From Candidatus Zixiibacteriota bacterium (GTDB lineage Bacteria; Zixibacteria; MSB-5A5; GN15; FEB-12): a DNA stretch of 9,624 nt. Shown here piece by piece: positions 1 through 8,300 of this stretch. The translations under genes and the position numbers were made by a program. Location of the stretch: contig JAOZPL010000052.1 in the NCBI GenBank assembly GCA_029932795.1, positions 1 through 9,624 on the forward strand. Direction: 5' to 3'. The notes under the pieces are model-generated. The model was not told where the DNA came from and searched no databases. It saw nothing but the letters and a program-made list of their open reading frames with translations. Positions within the stretch are counted from its first letter, which is position 1; the number at the start of each line of letters is the position of its first letter.

Positions 1-2
1 GC

Positions 3-752
3 TTTAATCTGGCCAAGCTGCCGATATACATGGAATTTGTGTCTTACAACGGCGGTTTGCCTTCAGTCACCGCGGTGATGATTAACCCGCCTTACGATCA
101 GCGCCTGGCTGGATATTTGTCGCACGGATTACCTGCCGCCCGAGGTATTATTCGGGAGATTGGGATCGCTATTCAGCATGCTTTTGTGCGGCAGACGCAA
201 CCGCTCTTTCGCTCTGTACCTGATGGTGCCTGGTCGGAAGCGATAGGAAGTCTCTTTGCAAACATAATCGAGAGTAACGAGTGGCTGAGTAAATACACCC
301 CCCTGACGGAAGATATTGCAGCCCGTTACCAGATGGCGCGGAGCCAGCGCAATCTGGTGGAGCTTCGGATGTTGCTCGTGGAGCTGCACTTTGAATACGA
401 GGCGTACCGAAATCCGAATCGCAATCTGGATCGTCTTTACTGGGATATATTTGAAGAATATCTCGGGCTGCCCCGCCATGATGATATCAAACCCTGGGCG
501 GCCACTGTTGCCTACATTACCCGGCCGGTTCGTCTGCAGAACCATCTCCTCGCAGAAATCATTTCAGCCCAGACGCTGGCTTACCTTCAACGCTGCAACG
601 GTTCCATAATCAATAACACTGAGACCAGAGCTTTTTTGATACAGAACTACTTTAGATTCGGGAGCCGTTTTGGCTGGAAAGCTCTGCTGGAGCGCGGGAC
701 AGGTGAGCCCTTGCAGCCGGGGTATCTTCTTAAGCGTATCAACTTTCAGTAA
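3..752 (+). CDS. C-terminal part of an M2/M3-like metallopeptidase homologue, probably catalytically inactive
   Basis: The reading frame is open from the left edge (position 3) and ends with TAA at 750-752, so the true start lies upstream; the ATG at 30 is probably internal. About 249 residues are visible. The helical arrangement resembles the catalytic half of gluzincin peptidases. A REIGI pentapeptide (153-167) sits where HExxH is expected, followed after 23 residues by SEAIG with its Glu at 237-239. In angiotensin-converting-enzyme-type (M2) peptidases the pattern is HExxH, 23 residues, then the third zinc ligand Glu in an EAIG context, so the spacing matches exactly. The Glu of HExxH and the distal Glu are kept, but both zinc histidines are replaced (Arg, Ile). 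Further on, RPVRLQNHLL (522-551) resembles the substrate-side segment of M3-like peptidases, where I would expect Tyr-Tyr instead of Arg-Leu. The C-terminal TGEPLQPGYL is also typical of such peptidases. The fold call is fairly secure; M2 versus M3 is not. A non-catalytic or scaffold role is inferred. A signal peptide cannot be judged here. Confidence 0.6.
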   Translation, partial: FNLAKLPIYMEFVSYNGGLPSVTAVMINPPYDQRLAGYLSHGLPAARGIIREIGIAIQHAFVRQTQPLFRSVPDGAWSEAIGSLFANIIESNEWLSKYTPLTEDIAARYQMARSQRNLVELRMLLVELHFEYEAYRNPNRNLDRLYWDIFEEYLGLPRHDDIKPWAATVAYITRPVRLQNHLLAEIISAQTLAYLQRCNGSIINNTETRAFLIQNYFRFGSRFGWKALLERGTGEPLQPGYLLKRINFQ

Positions 753-777
753 GTACTACTAAATTGTGATTCCTGTT

Positions 778-806
778 CATGGACAAGTGGATTTCACTTG
801 TTCGTG
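778..806 (+). terminator. 12-bp hairpin after the peptidase-like gene, possible terminator without a U-tract
   Basis: Positions 778-789 (CATGGACAAGTG) pair with 795-806 (CACTTGTTCGTG) around the 5-base loop GATTT. Ten pairs are Watson-Crick and two are G-T wobbles. It begins 25 bases after the upstream stop codon and lies before the MATE gene, where a transcript end is plausible. No run of T follows (the next bases are TCAATC), so it is not a classical intrinsic terminator. It could instead protect an mRNA 3' end or be a protein-binding palindrome. I see no convincing promoter in the rest of this 117-base gap. Confidence 0.35.
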
Positions 807-869
807 TCAATCTGCGGATTTACCATAAGTTACAGACTGCCCCAACTGTGAGTTTGCAGGCAAGGCGGT

Positions 870-2231
870 GTGTTATATCCGATGAAGAACTCTAATACTA
901 TTATCTCCGGTTCGATAGTCAGAACAATATTCTCCCTGGCTACACCTGTCGTGCTGGGTATGTTCATGGAGTTCGCTCTGACGATCACGGACTTTTTCTG
1001 GGTGGGCAAGCTAGGTGCGGTGGCACAGGACGCGGTCACCTCATCGATGGTAATCATCTGGACGGTGTTCTGCGCTGCAACCATCATCAGCACCGGCATG
1101 ACAGCCCTAGTATCACGGCATGTCGGGGCAAGGGATTTTAAGCAGGCGGGTTTCTACATCAGACAGGGTCTGTTGCTGGCCTGTTTCATCAGTGTGGCGC
1201 TCTCGGTGGTAGGTTTTGTGGCTACGCCGCCTGTCCTCAGGTTTATGGGTGCCGGTGAAACAACTCTGGTCATGGCCATTCCCTATCTCAGGGTTTTCTT
1301 TGTTTCCACCATTCTCTTTGGTCTCTCGGAGACAATGTATGCCGTCTTTCGTGCCTCCGGTGATACCAGGACTCCGACACTGGTCGGGGTCAGTGCGGTT
1401 GTGCTGAATATGATCCTCGATCCGGTTCTGATCTTTGGCTTCGGACCGATTCCAGAGCTTGGTGTCCCCGGCGCCAGTATAGCTACCGGCATATCAGTTC
1501 TGTTCGCGGTGGTGTTGATTGGCTTCAAACTTCTCAGGGGAAAACTGGGCTATCGAGTGAAGGGCGTTTTTCATGCCAGACCTCATCTACCCAGTATGGT
1601 AAAGATCATCAGGATCGGACTGCCTATTGGCAGTCACAACCTTGTTTTCGTCCTTGTCTACTGGTTTCTAATCAAGTTCGTGCACGAGTTCGGAGAAGCC
1701 GCGGGAGCGGCTATGGGAATTGGTAATCGCATGGAGTCCTTGTCATATCTGACGTGCTATGGCTTCTCGGTGGCGGCAGCTACCATGGTGGGGCAAAATC
1801 TGGGAGCTGGGAATCCCCGTCGGGCGGCACAATGCGCCTGGGGAGCGATGGGCGTGGGAATCGGCCTTACGATGATCATTACCGTTCTCTTTCTGAGCAT
1901 ACCCCGATCGATTGCCGGTATCTTCACCACCGATCCGGAGGTGCTGGCGATAGCCACTGACTACCTCATTATTCTCGGATTGTCGCAGTCGACTATGGCT
2001 ATAGAGATCATACTGGAAGGAGCGTTCAGCGGCGCTGGCGACACAGTCCCCCCAATGATGGTATCAATTCCCGGTGCGGTGGCACGCATTCCTCTGGCAT
2101 ATTACCTGGCTTTTACTCTTGGCTGGGGGATCAACGGTATCTGGTGGACGCTTACTATTACAACAGTCGTGAAAGCCGTGGTATTGGCCGGTTGGTTCCG
2201 GCGTGGCAAGTGGAGATTCAAGAAAGTCTGA
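870..2231 (+). CDS. MATE-family multidrug/cation antiporter
   Basis: This is an inner-membrane efflux protein that exports drugs or other organic cations in exchange for Na+ or H+. At 453 residues it has the usual MATE length, and the sequence is hydrophobic throughout, consistent with twelve membrane helices in two similar halves. Family marks are a TM1 segment with Asp41 followed by WVGKLGA, GDTRTP (164-169), NMILDP (180-185), then GFGPIPELGVPGASIAT. The second half carries VGQNLGAGNPRRA (307-319) and GAGDTVPP (388-395), the counterpart of GDTRTP. Asp41 corresponds in position to the TM1 aspartate implicated in ion coupling in NorM/DinF proteins. The start is either GTG at 870, with AAGG at 862-865 just upstream, or ATG at 882, which lacks a good ribosome binding site; both give the same mature topology. 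It is followed after 39 bases by the deacetylase-family gene on the same strand. The substrate cannot be read from the sequence. Confidence 0.93.
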   Translation: MLYPMKNSNTIISGSIVRTIFSLATPVVLGMFMEFALTITDFFWVGKLGAVAQDAVTSSMVIIWTVFCAATIISTGMTALVSRHVGARDFKQAGFYIRQGLLLACFISVALSVVGFVATPPVLRFMGAGETTLVMAIPYLRVFFVSTILFGLSETMYAVFRASGDTRTPTLVGVSAVVLNMILDPVLIFGFGPIPELGVPGASIATGISVLFAVVLIGFKLLRGKLGYRVKGVFHARPHLPSMVKIIRIGLPIGSHNLVFVLVYWFLIKFVHEFGEAAGAAMGIGNRMESLSYLTCYGFSVAAATMVGQNLGAGNPRRAAQCAWGAMGVGIGLTMIITVLFLSIPRSIAGIFTTDPEVLAIATDYLIILGLSQSTMAIEIILEGAFSGAGDTVPPMMVSIPGAVARIPLAYYLAFTLGWGINGIWWTLTITTVVKAVVLAGWFRRGKWRFKKV

Positions 2232-2270
2232 TATTTGTTGACCATACCTGGTTCTCATAGTTAATTCGTC

Positions 2271-3206
2271 GTGATGGAACAGATTGGGCTGTCAATACTG
2301 CTGAACGAGACAGAACACGCCGCACCGCCGGGCCATCCTGAAAACCCGCACCGACTCAGCTTAGTGATCGAGGAGTTTTCCAGACGACCTGACTTGGTAC
2401 GGTTGGAATCGACTCCTGCTGACTTGGATGTGATCCATCGGTTGCACGATAAAAGTCACACAGACAGTCTGACCAAACTGGCAGGTAGTGGAGGAGGATA
2501 TGCAGACCCGGATACCTATATCACTTCAGGGTCAATGAAGGCGGCCCGGACGGTAGCGGGCGCTGTCCTGAATGCAGTTGACCGGGCCTTTGGGGACGGG
2601 CCACAAGTCTCGTTTGTGCTCGGCCGTCCGCCGGGACATCATGCCGGCACCGATTTCGCCATGGGATTCTGTCTTATCAACAACGTTGCGGTAGCAGCTC
2701 AATACGCGATCGACAAGTACCAGGCCGATCGGGTGGCAATTATCGATTTCGATGTTCACCACGGTAACGGCACCCAGCAGATCTTCTACGAAAGAAACGA
2801 TGTTCTGTACATTTCCACTCACCAGTACCCGTTTTATCCCGGAACCGGCGCCAAAGGTGAGACGGGTACCACCGACGGCAAGGGGTACAGCTTGAATTTT
2901 CCACTGCCTGCGGGCACCGGTAATCAGCACGTCCTTGACATTTTTGGAGAAGAAATCATCCCCGCCCTCGAACGATACGAGCCACAACTGGTTCTTGTCT
3001 CAGCCGGATTCGATGCCCACCGACTCGATCCGATTGGCGGTTTTGAGCTCACGGGAGAGGTCTATCAGCAGATCGCCCGGTTGCTCTCAGCCCTTAGCCG
3101 GGAGAAGTGCGATGGAAGGATTGTAGCCGTGCTTGAAGGTGGTTATGATCCTGAAGGAAACCTTGACTCGATTGACAGCTTTGTAAAGGGCCTGCAACAA
3201 GAGTGA
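2271..3206 (+). CDS. Histone-deacetylase-family (class II-like) zinc hydrolase
   Basis: This is a cytoplasmic arginase-fold amidohydrolase that removes acetyl or similar acyl groups from amines such as acetyl-lysine or acetylpolyamines. The protein has 311 residues, one complete catalytic domain with no signal peptide. Numbered from the GTG at 2271, the motifs are HPENPHRL (22-29), RPPGHHAG (119-126) with the active-site pair His123/His124, GFCLINN (132-138), IDFDVHHGNGTQ (158-169) with likely zinc ligands Asp161 and His163, SAGFDAHRLDP (244-254) with the third ligand Asp248, and LEGGYDP (288-294) with the transition-state Tyr292. All catalytic residues are therefore present. RPPGHHA is the class II / bacterial HDAC-like form. 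GTG at 2271 and ATG at 2274 are adjacent in-frame starts, and no clear Shine-Dalgarno sequence precedes either. Its stop overlaps the start of the next gene. The substrate is unknown; homologues include acetoin-utilisation proteins (AcuC-like) and polyamine deacetylases. Confidence 0.94.
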   Translation: MMEQIGLSILLNETEHAAPPGHPENPHRLSLVIEEFSRRPDLVRLESTPADLDVIHRLHDKSHTDSLTKLAGSGGGYADPDTYITSGSMKAARTVAGAVLNAVDRAFGDGPQVSFVLGRPPGHHAGTDFAMGFCLINNVAVAAQYAIDKYQADRVAIIDFDVHHGNGTQQIFYERNDVLYISTHQYPFYPGTGAKGETGTTDGKGYSLNFPLPAGTGNQHVLDIFGEEIIPALERYEPQLVLVSAGFDAHRLDPIGGFELTGEVYQQIARLLSALSREKCDGRIVAVLEGGYDPEGNLDSIDSFVKGLQQE

Positions 3207-3973
3207 CCGAGAGATACGTTAGATATCGTGATCCCAGGACCGGTCGTCCCGTTTTTGGGTTGCTTGAAGATAATATGGTAACACGGCTGGCCCAGGAACC
3301 GTGGTTAAACCCGGAAACAACGGGAGAAAGCATCCGCCTGGAGCAGGTATCATTGATGGCACCGGTAGAACCGACGAAAATCGTCTGCGTTGGTTTGAAC
3401 TACCGGGCTCATGTCACAATGTCACAATCAAGTGACAAAGCGCCTGACTACCCTCTCCTTTTCCTGAAACCACCCTCGGCCATTATCGGTCCCGGGGAAA
3501 GGATCATCTATCCGGAACAAACAGAGCGAGTGGACTACGAGGCGGAACTTGGCATCGTGATTGGCCGGACGGCGAAGAACATTGGCATCGATGCTGTTAA
3601 TAACGCCATCTTCGGATTCACGTGCGTTAACGATGTGACCGCTCGGGACCTGCAGAAGAAAGACGGTCAGTGGTCGCGGGCCAAGGGATTTGACACGTTT
3701 TGTCCTGTCGGCCCCTGGATTGTTCGAGGATTGGACTACCGCGATATTTTAGTGGAGGGGATTCACAATGGCGAAGTCAGGCAATCAGGACGGACCTCAC
3801 AGATGATATTCGAAGTTCCATTCCTAATCAGCTACATATCGTCAATCATGACTCTTTACCCCGGTGATCTTATATCTACGGGAACACCCTCAGGAATTGC
3901 GCCAATGAAGCCGGGTGATACGGTCGCGGTCAGAATTGAAGGGATCGGGACACTTGAAAACCGGATGGCCTGA
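3203..3973 (+). CDS. Fumarylacetoacetate hydrolase (FAH)-family protein
   Basis: This is a cytoplasmic enzyme of the FAH superfamily, whose members hydrolyse or decarboxylate acylpyruvates, oxaloacetate or aromatic-degradation intermediates using a divalent metal. It has 256 residues. Marks are KIVCVGLNYRAH (59-70), the LFLKPPSAIIGPG segment (86-98), DYEAELGIVIG (111-121) with metal ligands Glu113 and Glu115, VNDVTARDLQ (142-151) with the third ligand Asp144, KGFDTFCPVGPW (161-172), and STGTPSG (225-231). It ends in GIGTLENRMA, the normal family C-terminus, so it is complete. Translation starts at GTG 3203-3205, which overlaps the upstream TGA at 3204-3206 (GTGA), a typical coupled junction; AAAGGG at 3185-3190 is a weak, rather distant ribosome binding site. 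No aromatic-degradation genes lie nearby, so a general acylpyruvase or oxaloacetate decarboxylase role is as likely as any. The exact substrate is not determinable. Confidence 0.92.
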   Translation: MTERYVRYRDPRTGRPVFGLLEDNMVTRLAQEPWLNPETTGESIRLEQVSLMAPVEPTKIVCVGLNYRAHVTMSQSSDKAPDYPLLFLKPPSAIIGPGERIIYPEQTERVDYEAELGIVIGRTAKNIGIDAVNNAIFGFTCVNDVTARDLQKKDGQWSRAKGFDTFCPVGPWIVRGLDYRDILVEGIHNGEVRQSGRTSQMIFEVPFLISYISSIMTLYPGDLISTGTPSGIAPMKPGDTVAVRIEGIGTLENRMA

Positions 3974-4145
3974 ACATGTCAGCAGGCTCTGGCTGGTTGA
4001 CTGGCTTTCTACCGGGATTTATCGGTTGGAGATTGTGTCGTCTCTGAATCACGAATCGCTGCATTGTAAGGCCACTATTAGCGCGCTGCTTAAGGGTGAG
4101 CAGACAGACTCTTATATGTTGTCGGCGACTGAGGTAGCCGGATGA
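3915..4145 (+). CDS. Uncertain small ORF between the FAH-family and AlaX genes
   Basis: The 168 bases from 3974 to 4141 have no recognised gene, but one frame is open through all of them and ends with TGA at 4143-4145, overlapping the ATG of the AlaX gene as ATGA. The only extended start is GTG at 3915, inside the end of the FAH gene, giving 76 residues and a 59-base overlap; TTG at 4026 and GTG at 4035 are shorter options. The unique part (HVSRLWLVDWLSTGIYRLEI onward) has no family I recognise, no signal peptide and no clear membrane helix. The stop/start overlap argues for a translated gene; the lack of a good start and ribosome binding site argues against. It may be a degenerate remnant or leader peptide. 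Confidence 0.25.
   Translation: MIRSRSELKGSGHLKTGWPEHVSRLWLVDWLSTGIYRLEIVSSLNHESLHCKATISALLKGEQTDSYMLSATEVAG
4131..4135 (+). promoter_or_regulatory. Shine-Dalgarno sequence for the AlaX gene
   Basis: GAGGT lies 6 bases before the ATG at 4142. It supports that start codon and shows the AlaX gene can be initiated independently of coupling to any upstream reading frame. Confidence 0.6.
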
Positions 4146-5332
4146 CGAAACGGCTTTACTACCGGGACTCGGAGCTGCTTGAGTTCGAAGCTAGGATTGT
4201 CCGGACGGGGCGTTCCGGAGCTGATTACTATACGGTGCTGGATTGCTCAGCCTTCTACCCAACTTCAGGCGGACAGTTGCATGACACTGGTATGCTGAAC
4301 GCTGTCAATATAGTTGACGTTATAGAGAGTAACGACAAGGAAATACTCCACATCTCCAGACAGCCGGTTGGCAGAGTTGGTGACACTGTTAGGGGTGTCG
4401 TTGATGGAGAAAGACGGTGGAAAAACCGCCAGATGCACACCGCCCAGCATATTCTCAGCCAGGTTTTCATAAGTCTATCGGACGTCGAGACAGTCTCCGT
4501 CCACCTTGGCGAAGAGTACGCGGCAATAGAGCTTGGTGCCGAAACCCTCAGCGACGAGCAACTTGATAAGGTGGAGCATTTTACCAACAAGATAATCCGT
4601 GACAATCTGCCGGTTGAGATCATTTTTACGGAATCAGACAGGCTTGACAAGCTACCGCTTAGAAAGATTCCACAGCGCAGCGGTCAGATTAGGGTGATCA
4701 GGATTGGAGAGTTCGATTACTCGGCGTGCGGCGGGACTCACTGCTGCAGCACGGCAGAGGTCGGCCTTATAAAGATTGTCTCCATGGAGAAAATTAGAGG
4801 CCGGGTGCTGGTGAAGTTTCTGGCCGGTCAGCAGGCACTGGAGGATTACTGCCTAAGATTTCAGGTCACTGATGCGCTGACCCGTTCTCTTACATGTCAT
4901 GTAAATGACCTCATCCCGAAAATCGACAAGCTCCTATTGGAGTATAAACAGCAGCATCAGGATATCGCTCGGCTGCAAAAGAGACTCTTACCCTTAAGGG
5001 TAGAAGAGTTAGCCGGGATGGCCGGGGAGGTCGGTGGGCGACCGATGGTGTCACAGGTGTTGGCCGATAGGGAAATCTCCTTTATCAGCCCCCTTGCCGC
5101 ACAGGTAGCCGAGGGAATACAGGGTGTGGCAGTGCTTTATGCACAAAACCGATTGGTTGTGGCTGTCTCCAAAGCCAGCGGTTTGCATGCCGGCGAGCTT
5201 GTCAAGCGTTTTGGCGAGGAAACAGGGCTGAAGGGTGGTGGCTCGGAGCGAGTGGCGCAGGTCGGTGGCGCTGAAAAAAACAAGTTCGACCATTATGTGA
5301 AAGTTCTCGAGACATTAGTTGTAAATGTGTAA
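4142..5332 (+). CDS. Long AlaX-type alanyl-tRNA editing protein with DHHA1-like domain
   Basis: This is a free-standing relative of the editing half of alanyl-tRNA synthetase. Proteins of this type hydrolyse mischarged Ser-tRNA(Ala) or Gly-tRNA(Ala) in the cytoplasm. It has 396 residues, the length of the AlaX-L class. Residues 1-90 form the N-terminal beta-barrel with SAFYPTSGGQLHDTG (36-50), the glycine-rich motif typical of these proteins. The zinc site is complete: HTAQH (His99, His103) and CGGTH (Cys196, His200), followed by two further cysteines. Residues about 255-290 are a charged helix, probably coiled coil, leading to a DHHA1-like C-terminal domain with LKGGGSERVAQVGG (363-376). No aminoacylation domain is present, so it is not a synthetase. 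The start is supported by GAGGT at 4131-4135. The gene overlaps the following LptD gene by 8 bases, so the two are likely co-translated. Nothing in the sequence explains the link between tRNA proofreading and LPS export. Confidence 0.92.
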   Translation: MTKRLYYRDSELLEFEARIVRTGRSGADYYTVLDCSAFYPTSGGQLHDTGMLNAVNIVDVIESNDKEILHISRQPVGRVGDTVRGVVDGERRWKNRQMHTAQHILSQVFISLSDVETVSVHLGEEYAAIELGAETLSDEQLDKVEHFTNKIIRDNLPVEIIFTESDRLDKLPLRKIPQRSGQIRVIRIGEFDYSACGGTHCCSTAEVGLIKIVSMEKIRGRVLVKFLAGQQALEDYCLRFQVTDALTRSLTCHVNDLIPKIDKLLLEYKQQHQDIARLQKRLLPLRVEELAGMAGEVGGRPMVSQVLADREISFISPLAAQVAEGIQGVAVLYAQNRLVVAVSKASGLHAGELVKRFGEETGLKGGGSERVAQVGGAEKNKFDHYVKVLETLVVNV

Positions 5333-8300
5333 TCATGCCAGACAGATTCTTCTGGGGCTGCTGATACTTGGCTGCGGCCAGCAGGTTCCGGCACAGGATG
5401 AACCCAAACTCATCCTTCATTATGCTGACCATCTGGAAGTGGTACCTTCGAAAACCGAGCAGACCTGGTATGCGGTGGGGTCGGTTGTGTTTGAAACTGA
5501 GGGCGGATTGATTTACTGCGATTCGGCGGTATGGCTCAGAGGTAAGCGCGTCAGGTTAAACGGGAGCGTCATACTCGATGATGAGGACTACCGGCTGGCG
5601 GCTGATTCCATTGATTATGACCTGTTGACTGATGAGGCTGTAGCACGGGGTTCATACGTAGAACTCTGGTCACGGCAGGATTCCCTTTTCGCGGTCGGGC
5701 AGCACGCCTACCACCATCGCGGCCAGGATTTCTTCTACATGGAGGAACGCCCCACAATGTATCTCCGGTATCCTGACACCGCGAACATGATCGAGATAAT
5801 AGCTGATAACATTTCCTACGACGGCAGGGCAGAAAGAGCCGAGGCGAGGGGTAATGTGAAAATCTCGTCGCAGGACCTGAACTCAAGCTCCGGTTGTGCC
5901 GTAATGTATACCCGGCGGAACGTACTGGATCTTTTTGAGCATCCGGTGGCGCGAAGGAGAAAATCAGAGATCTCAGGCCAGCTTATTTCGGTGACAACAG
6001 CTGATAAACTTATCAGCCGGATTGACGTGGTTGATTCCGCCCGGGCCAGGTTCGTGGAACCGGTTGACTCCTCCAGTGAGCTATCCGATCAGTCTCTTCT
6101 CAGTGGCCGGCGGATCATCTTTGACTTCAGTAACGGTGAACTGAAGCGGATCAACTGTTACGGCCAGGCATACTCCTGGTACTACCCGAATGCCGTCGGT
6201 AAGACAGAGTATATTGAAAACAGCGTCTCCGGCGACACGATAACGTTTGACATTGAGGATGAAAAACTGATCAGTGTCACGGTTATCGGCGGAGCGGTCG
6301 GCGAGTATCTGGACAAGGAAACAAGGTTTACTGACTCCACCTACGAAACAGCCGTCGATACCGTGGACTACCGAGGCAATAAGATTACATACGCCGTCAG
6401 GGATTCACTGATCACCCTGACACAACAGGCCCATGTAACCTCCGGTGAGGTCACTCTGGATGCTTACCTGATCGAGTTTGACACAAAAGCGAGAGTGATC
6501 AACGCCTTTTCCGGTGAGACTGTTGCTGATACGACGGAAGAACGCGACAGTACACTGATAGCCAACCTGCAACCGAATGCTATTCCCGTAATTCTGCGTG
6601 ACAAGCACGACGTTCTTTATGGTGATTACCTGGAGTATTCGATTGACACAGAGAAGGGTCGGATAATACAGTCGAAATCTCAGTATCAGACCGGCTTTTT
6701 TTACGGTGACAAGCTTTATCGTCAGCAGGAAGAGATATTCTACCTCGATGAAGGGCGCTATACTACCTGTAATGCCGACGAGCCCCATTTCCACTTCTAC
6801 TCAAAACATCTCAAACTGGTGGAGGGAGAGAAGCTCATCGCCAAGCCGGTCGTGTTCTATATTGGACGCCTTCCGATTCTGGCTGTCCCTTACTATGTCT
6901 TTCCCTTAAAGAAAGGACGGCATTCCGGTTTTCTGCCGTTCACACTGGGCAATATTGAAAAGGGGGATCGCTATATTCGGAATGTCGGTTACTACTGGGC
7001 GGCTTCGGACTACTGGGACTGGCTGGGAGCGCTCGACTATTATGAGCGGAGCCATCGGCTGAATTTCTTCAACCGTATCAATTACAATAAGAGGTATGTG
7101 TTCAGCGGAAACATCAGTGGTAATTACGCCCGTGAAACCGGCTATAGCTGGAGTACTGCTTCCGAAATGAAACGAACCCGCTGGAGCCTTCGTGGAGCTC
7201 ACAACCATGAGCTTTCACCTTCGTTCAAAATTAATGCCTCCGGGTCAGTTCAATCAGATGCCGAGTACTACAACGACTTTTCGGCCAACCTGCAGGATCG
7301 TCTCAATCGCAATGTACGCTCTCAGGTCAATTTCACAAAGCGCTTCGGCAGAAACACGGCCTTATCAGGCAAGGTAGTTCACGATGAGAATCTGGATACA
7401 GAATCGCGGACAGACCAGTTCCCGATACTCGGTTTGTCCCTGCCGCAGTTTCGGCCGTTCGGCAGCGGCAGGACAAATGAGCAGGGCAACCTTGAACTGA
7501 GATGGTATAACAACCTTGTGGCTACTTATAGACCCAGTCTGATCAACTATTCTTACCGCAAGACAGTAGATTCGATCAAAAACATTATCGAAGATACCAC
7601 CATTGTATATGATACAACCATCACGTTCGACTCCGCCACCATGACCGCGGATACGGCCATCACCATTGACACGCTTACTACGATTGTCTCGGCTGACACG
7701 CTTGACTATCGAAGCCGCAAGGAGTTCACCAGATTCAACCATGTGCTGACAGTCTCGTTTCCTCTCAAGATCGCCAGATACATCACTTTCAATCCGAGTT
7801 TTGGTTACACTGAAGATTGGTACAAGATTCACGAGACCGACCAGTCCGTTGCGGCCGGCCTTGATGCCTCACAGGCCTACCGGGCTTATATTTACAATGT
7901 GGGGGCATCCATATCCACCAAGATATACGGATCCATCTATCCAAACCTGTTCGGACTCATCGGATTAAGGCAGGTGATAACACCCAGCGTTTCCTATCGG
8001 TTTACTCCGCAGATAAACCGTAACCCGGACGTGCGAAAGTATGTTGGTGGTGGTCCCGGCAGTACCAGTCAAAGCCAGTCAATGAACTTTACTCTGAATC
8101 ACATCTATCAAGCCAAGGTGAAAAGGGGAGAGGGGGAGAGAAATCTAAACCTGCTTTCCGTCACCTCCTCCCTTAGATATGACTTCGAAAGGGAGACCAG
8201 GAAATTTGATAATCTCAGCACTTCTTTCCAATCGACGTTGCTGCCGAAGCTGAAGTTCTACGGTTCGATGGTTCACTCGCTCTATAAGCCGGGCACGGAT

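Noticed and set aside
2239..2251. Short ACCA/TGGT hairpin between the MATE and deacetylase genes
   Set aside because: A four-pair stem without a T-run is expected by chance and is not a credible terminator.
3411..3426. Tandem 8-bp direct repeat ATGTCACA ATGTCACA within the FAH-family gene
   Set aside because: It lies in coding sequence, has only two copies, is not a multiple of three, and the FAH frame is intact through it; it is most simply chance, although it is a possible slippage site.
8120..8143. Purine-only tract within lptD
   Set aside because: It encodes a charged turn (KRGEGER) between barrel strands in an intact frame; base bias from Lys/Glu/Gly/Arg codons is enough to explain it.
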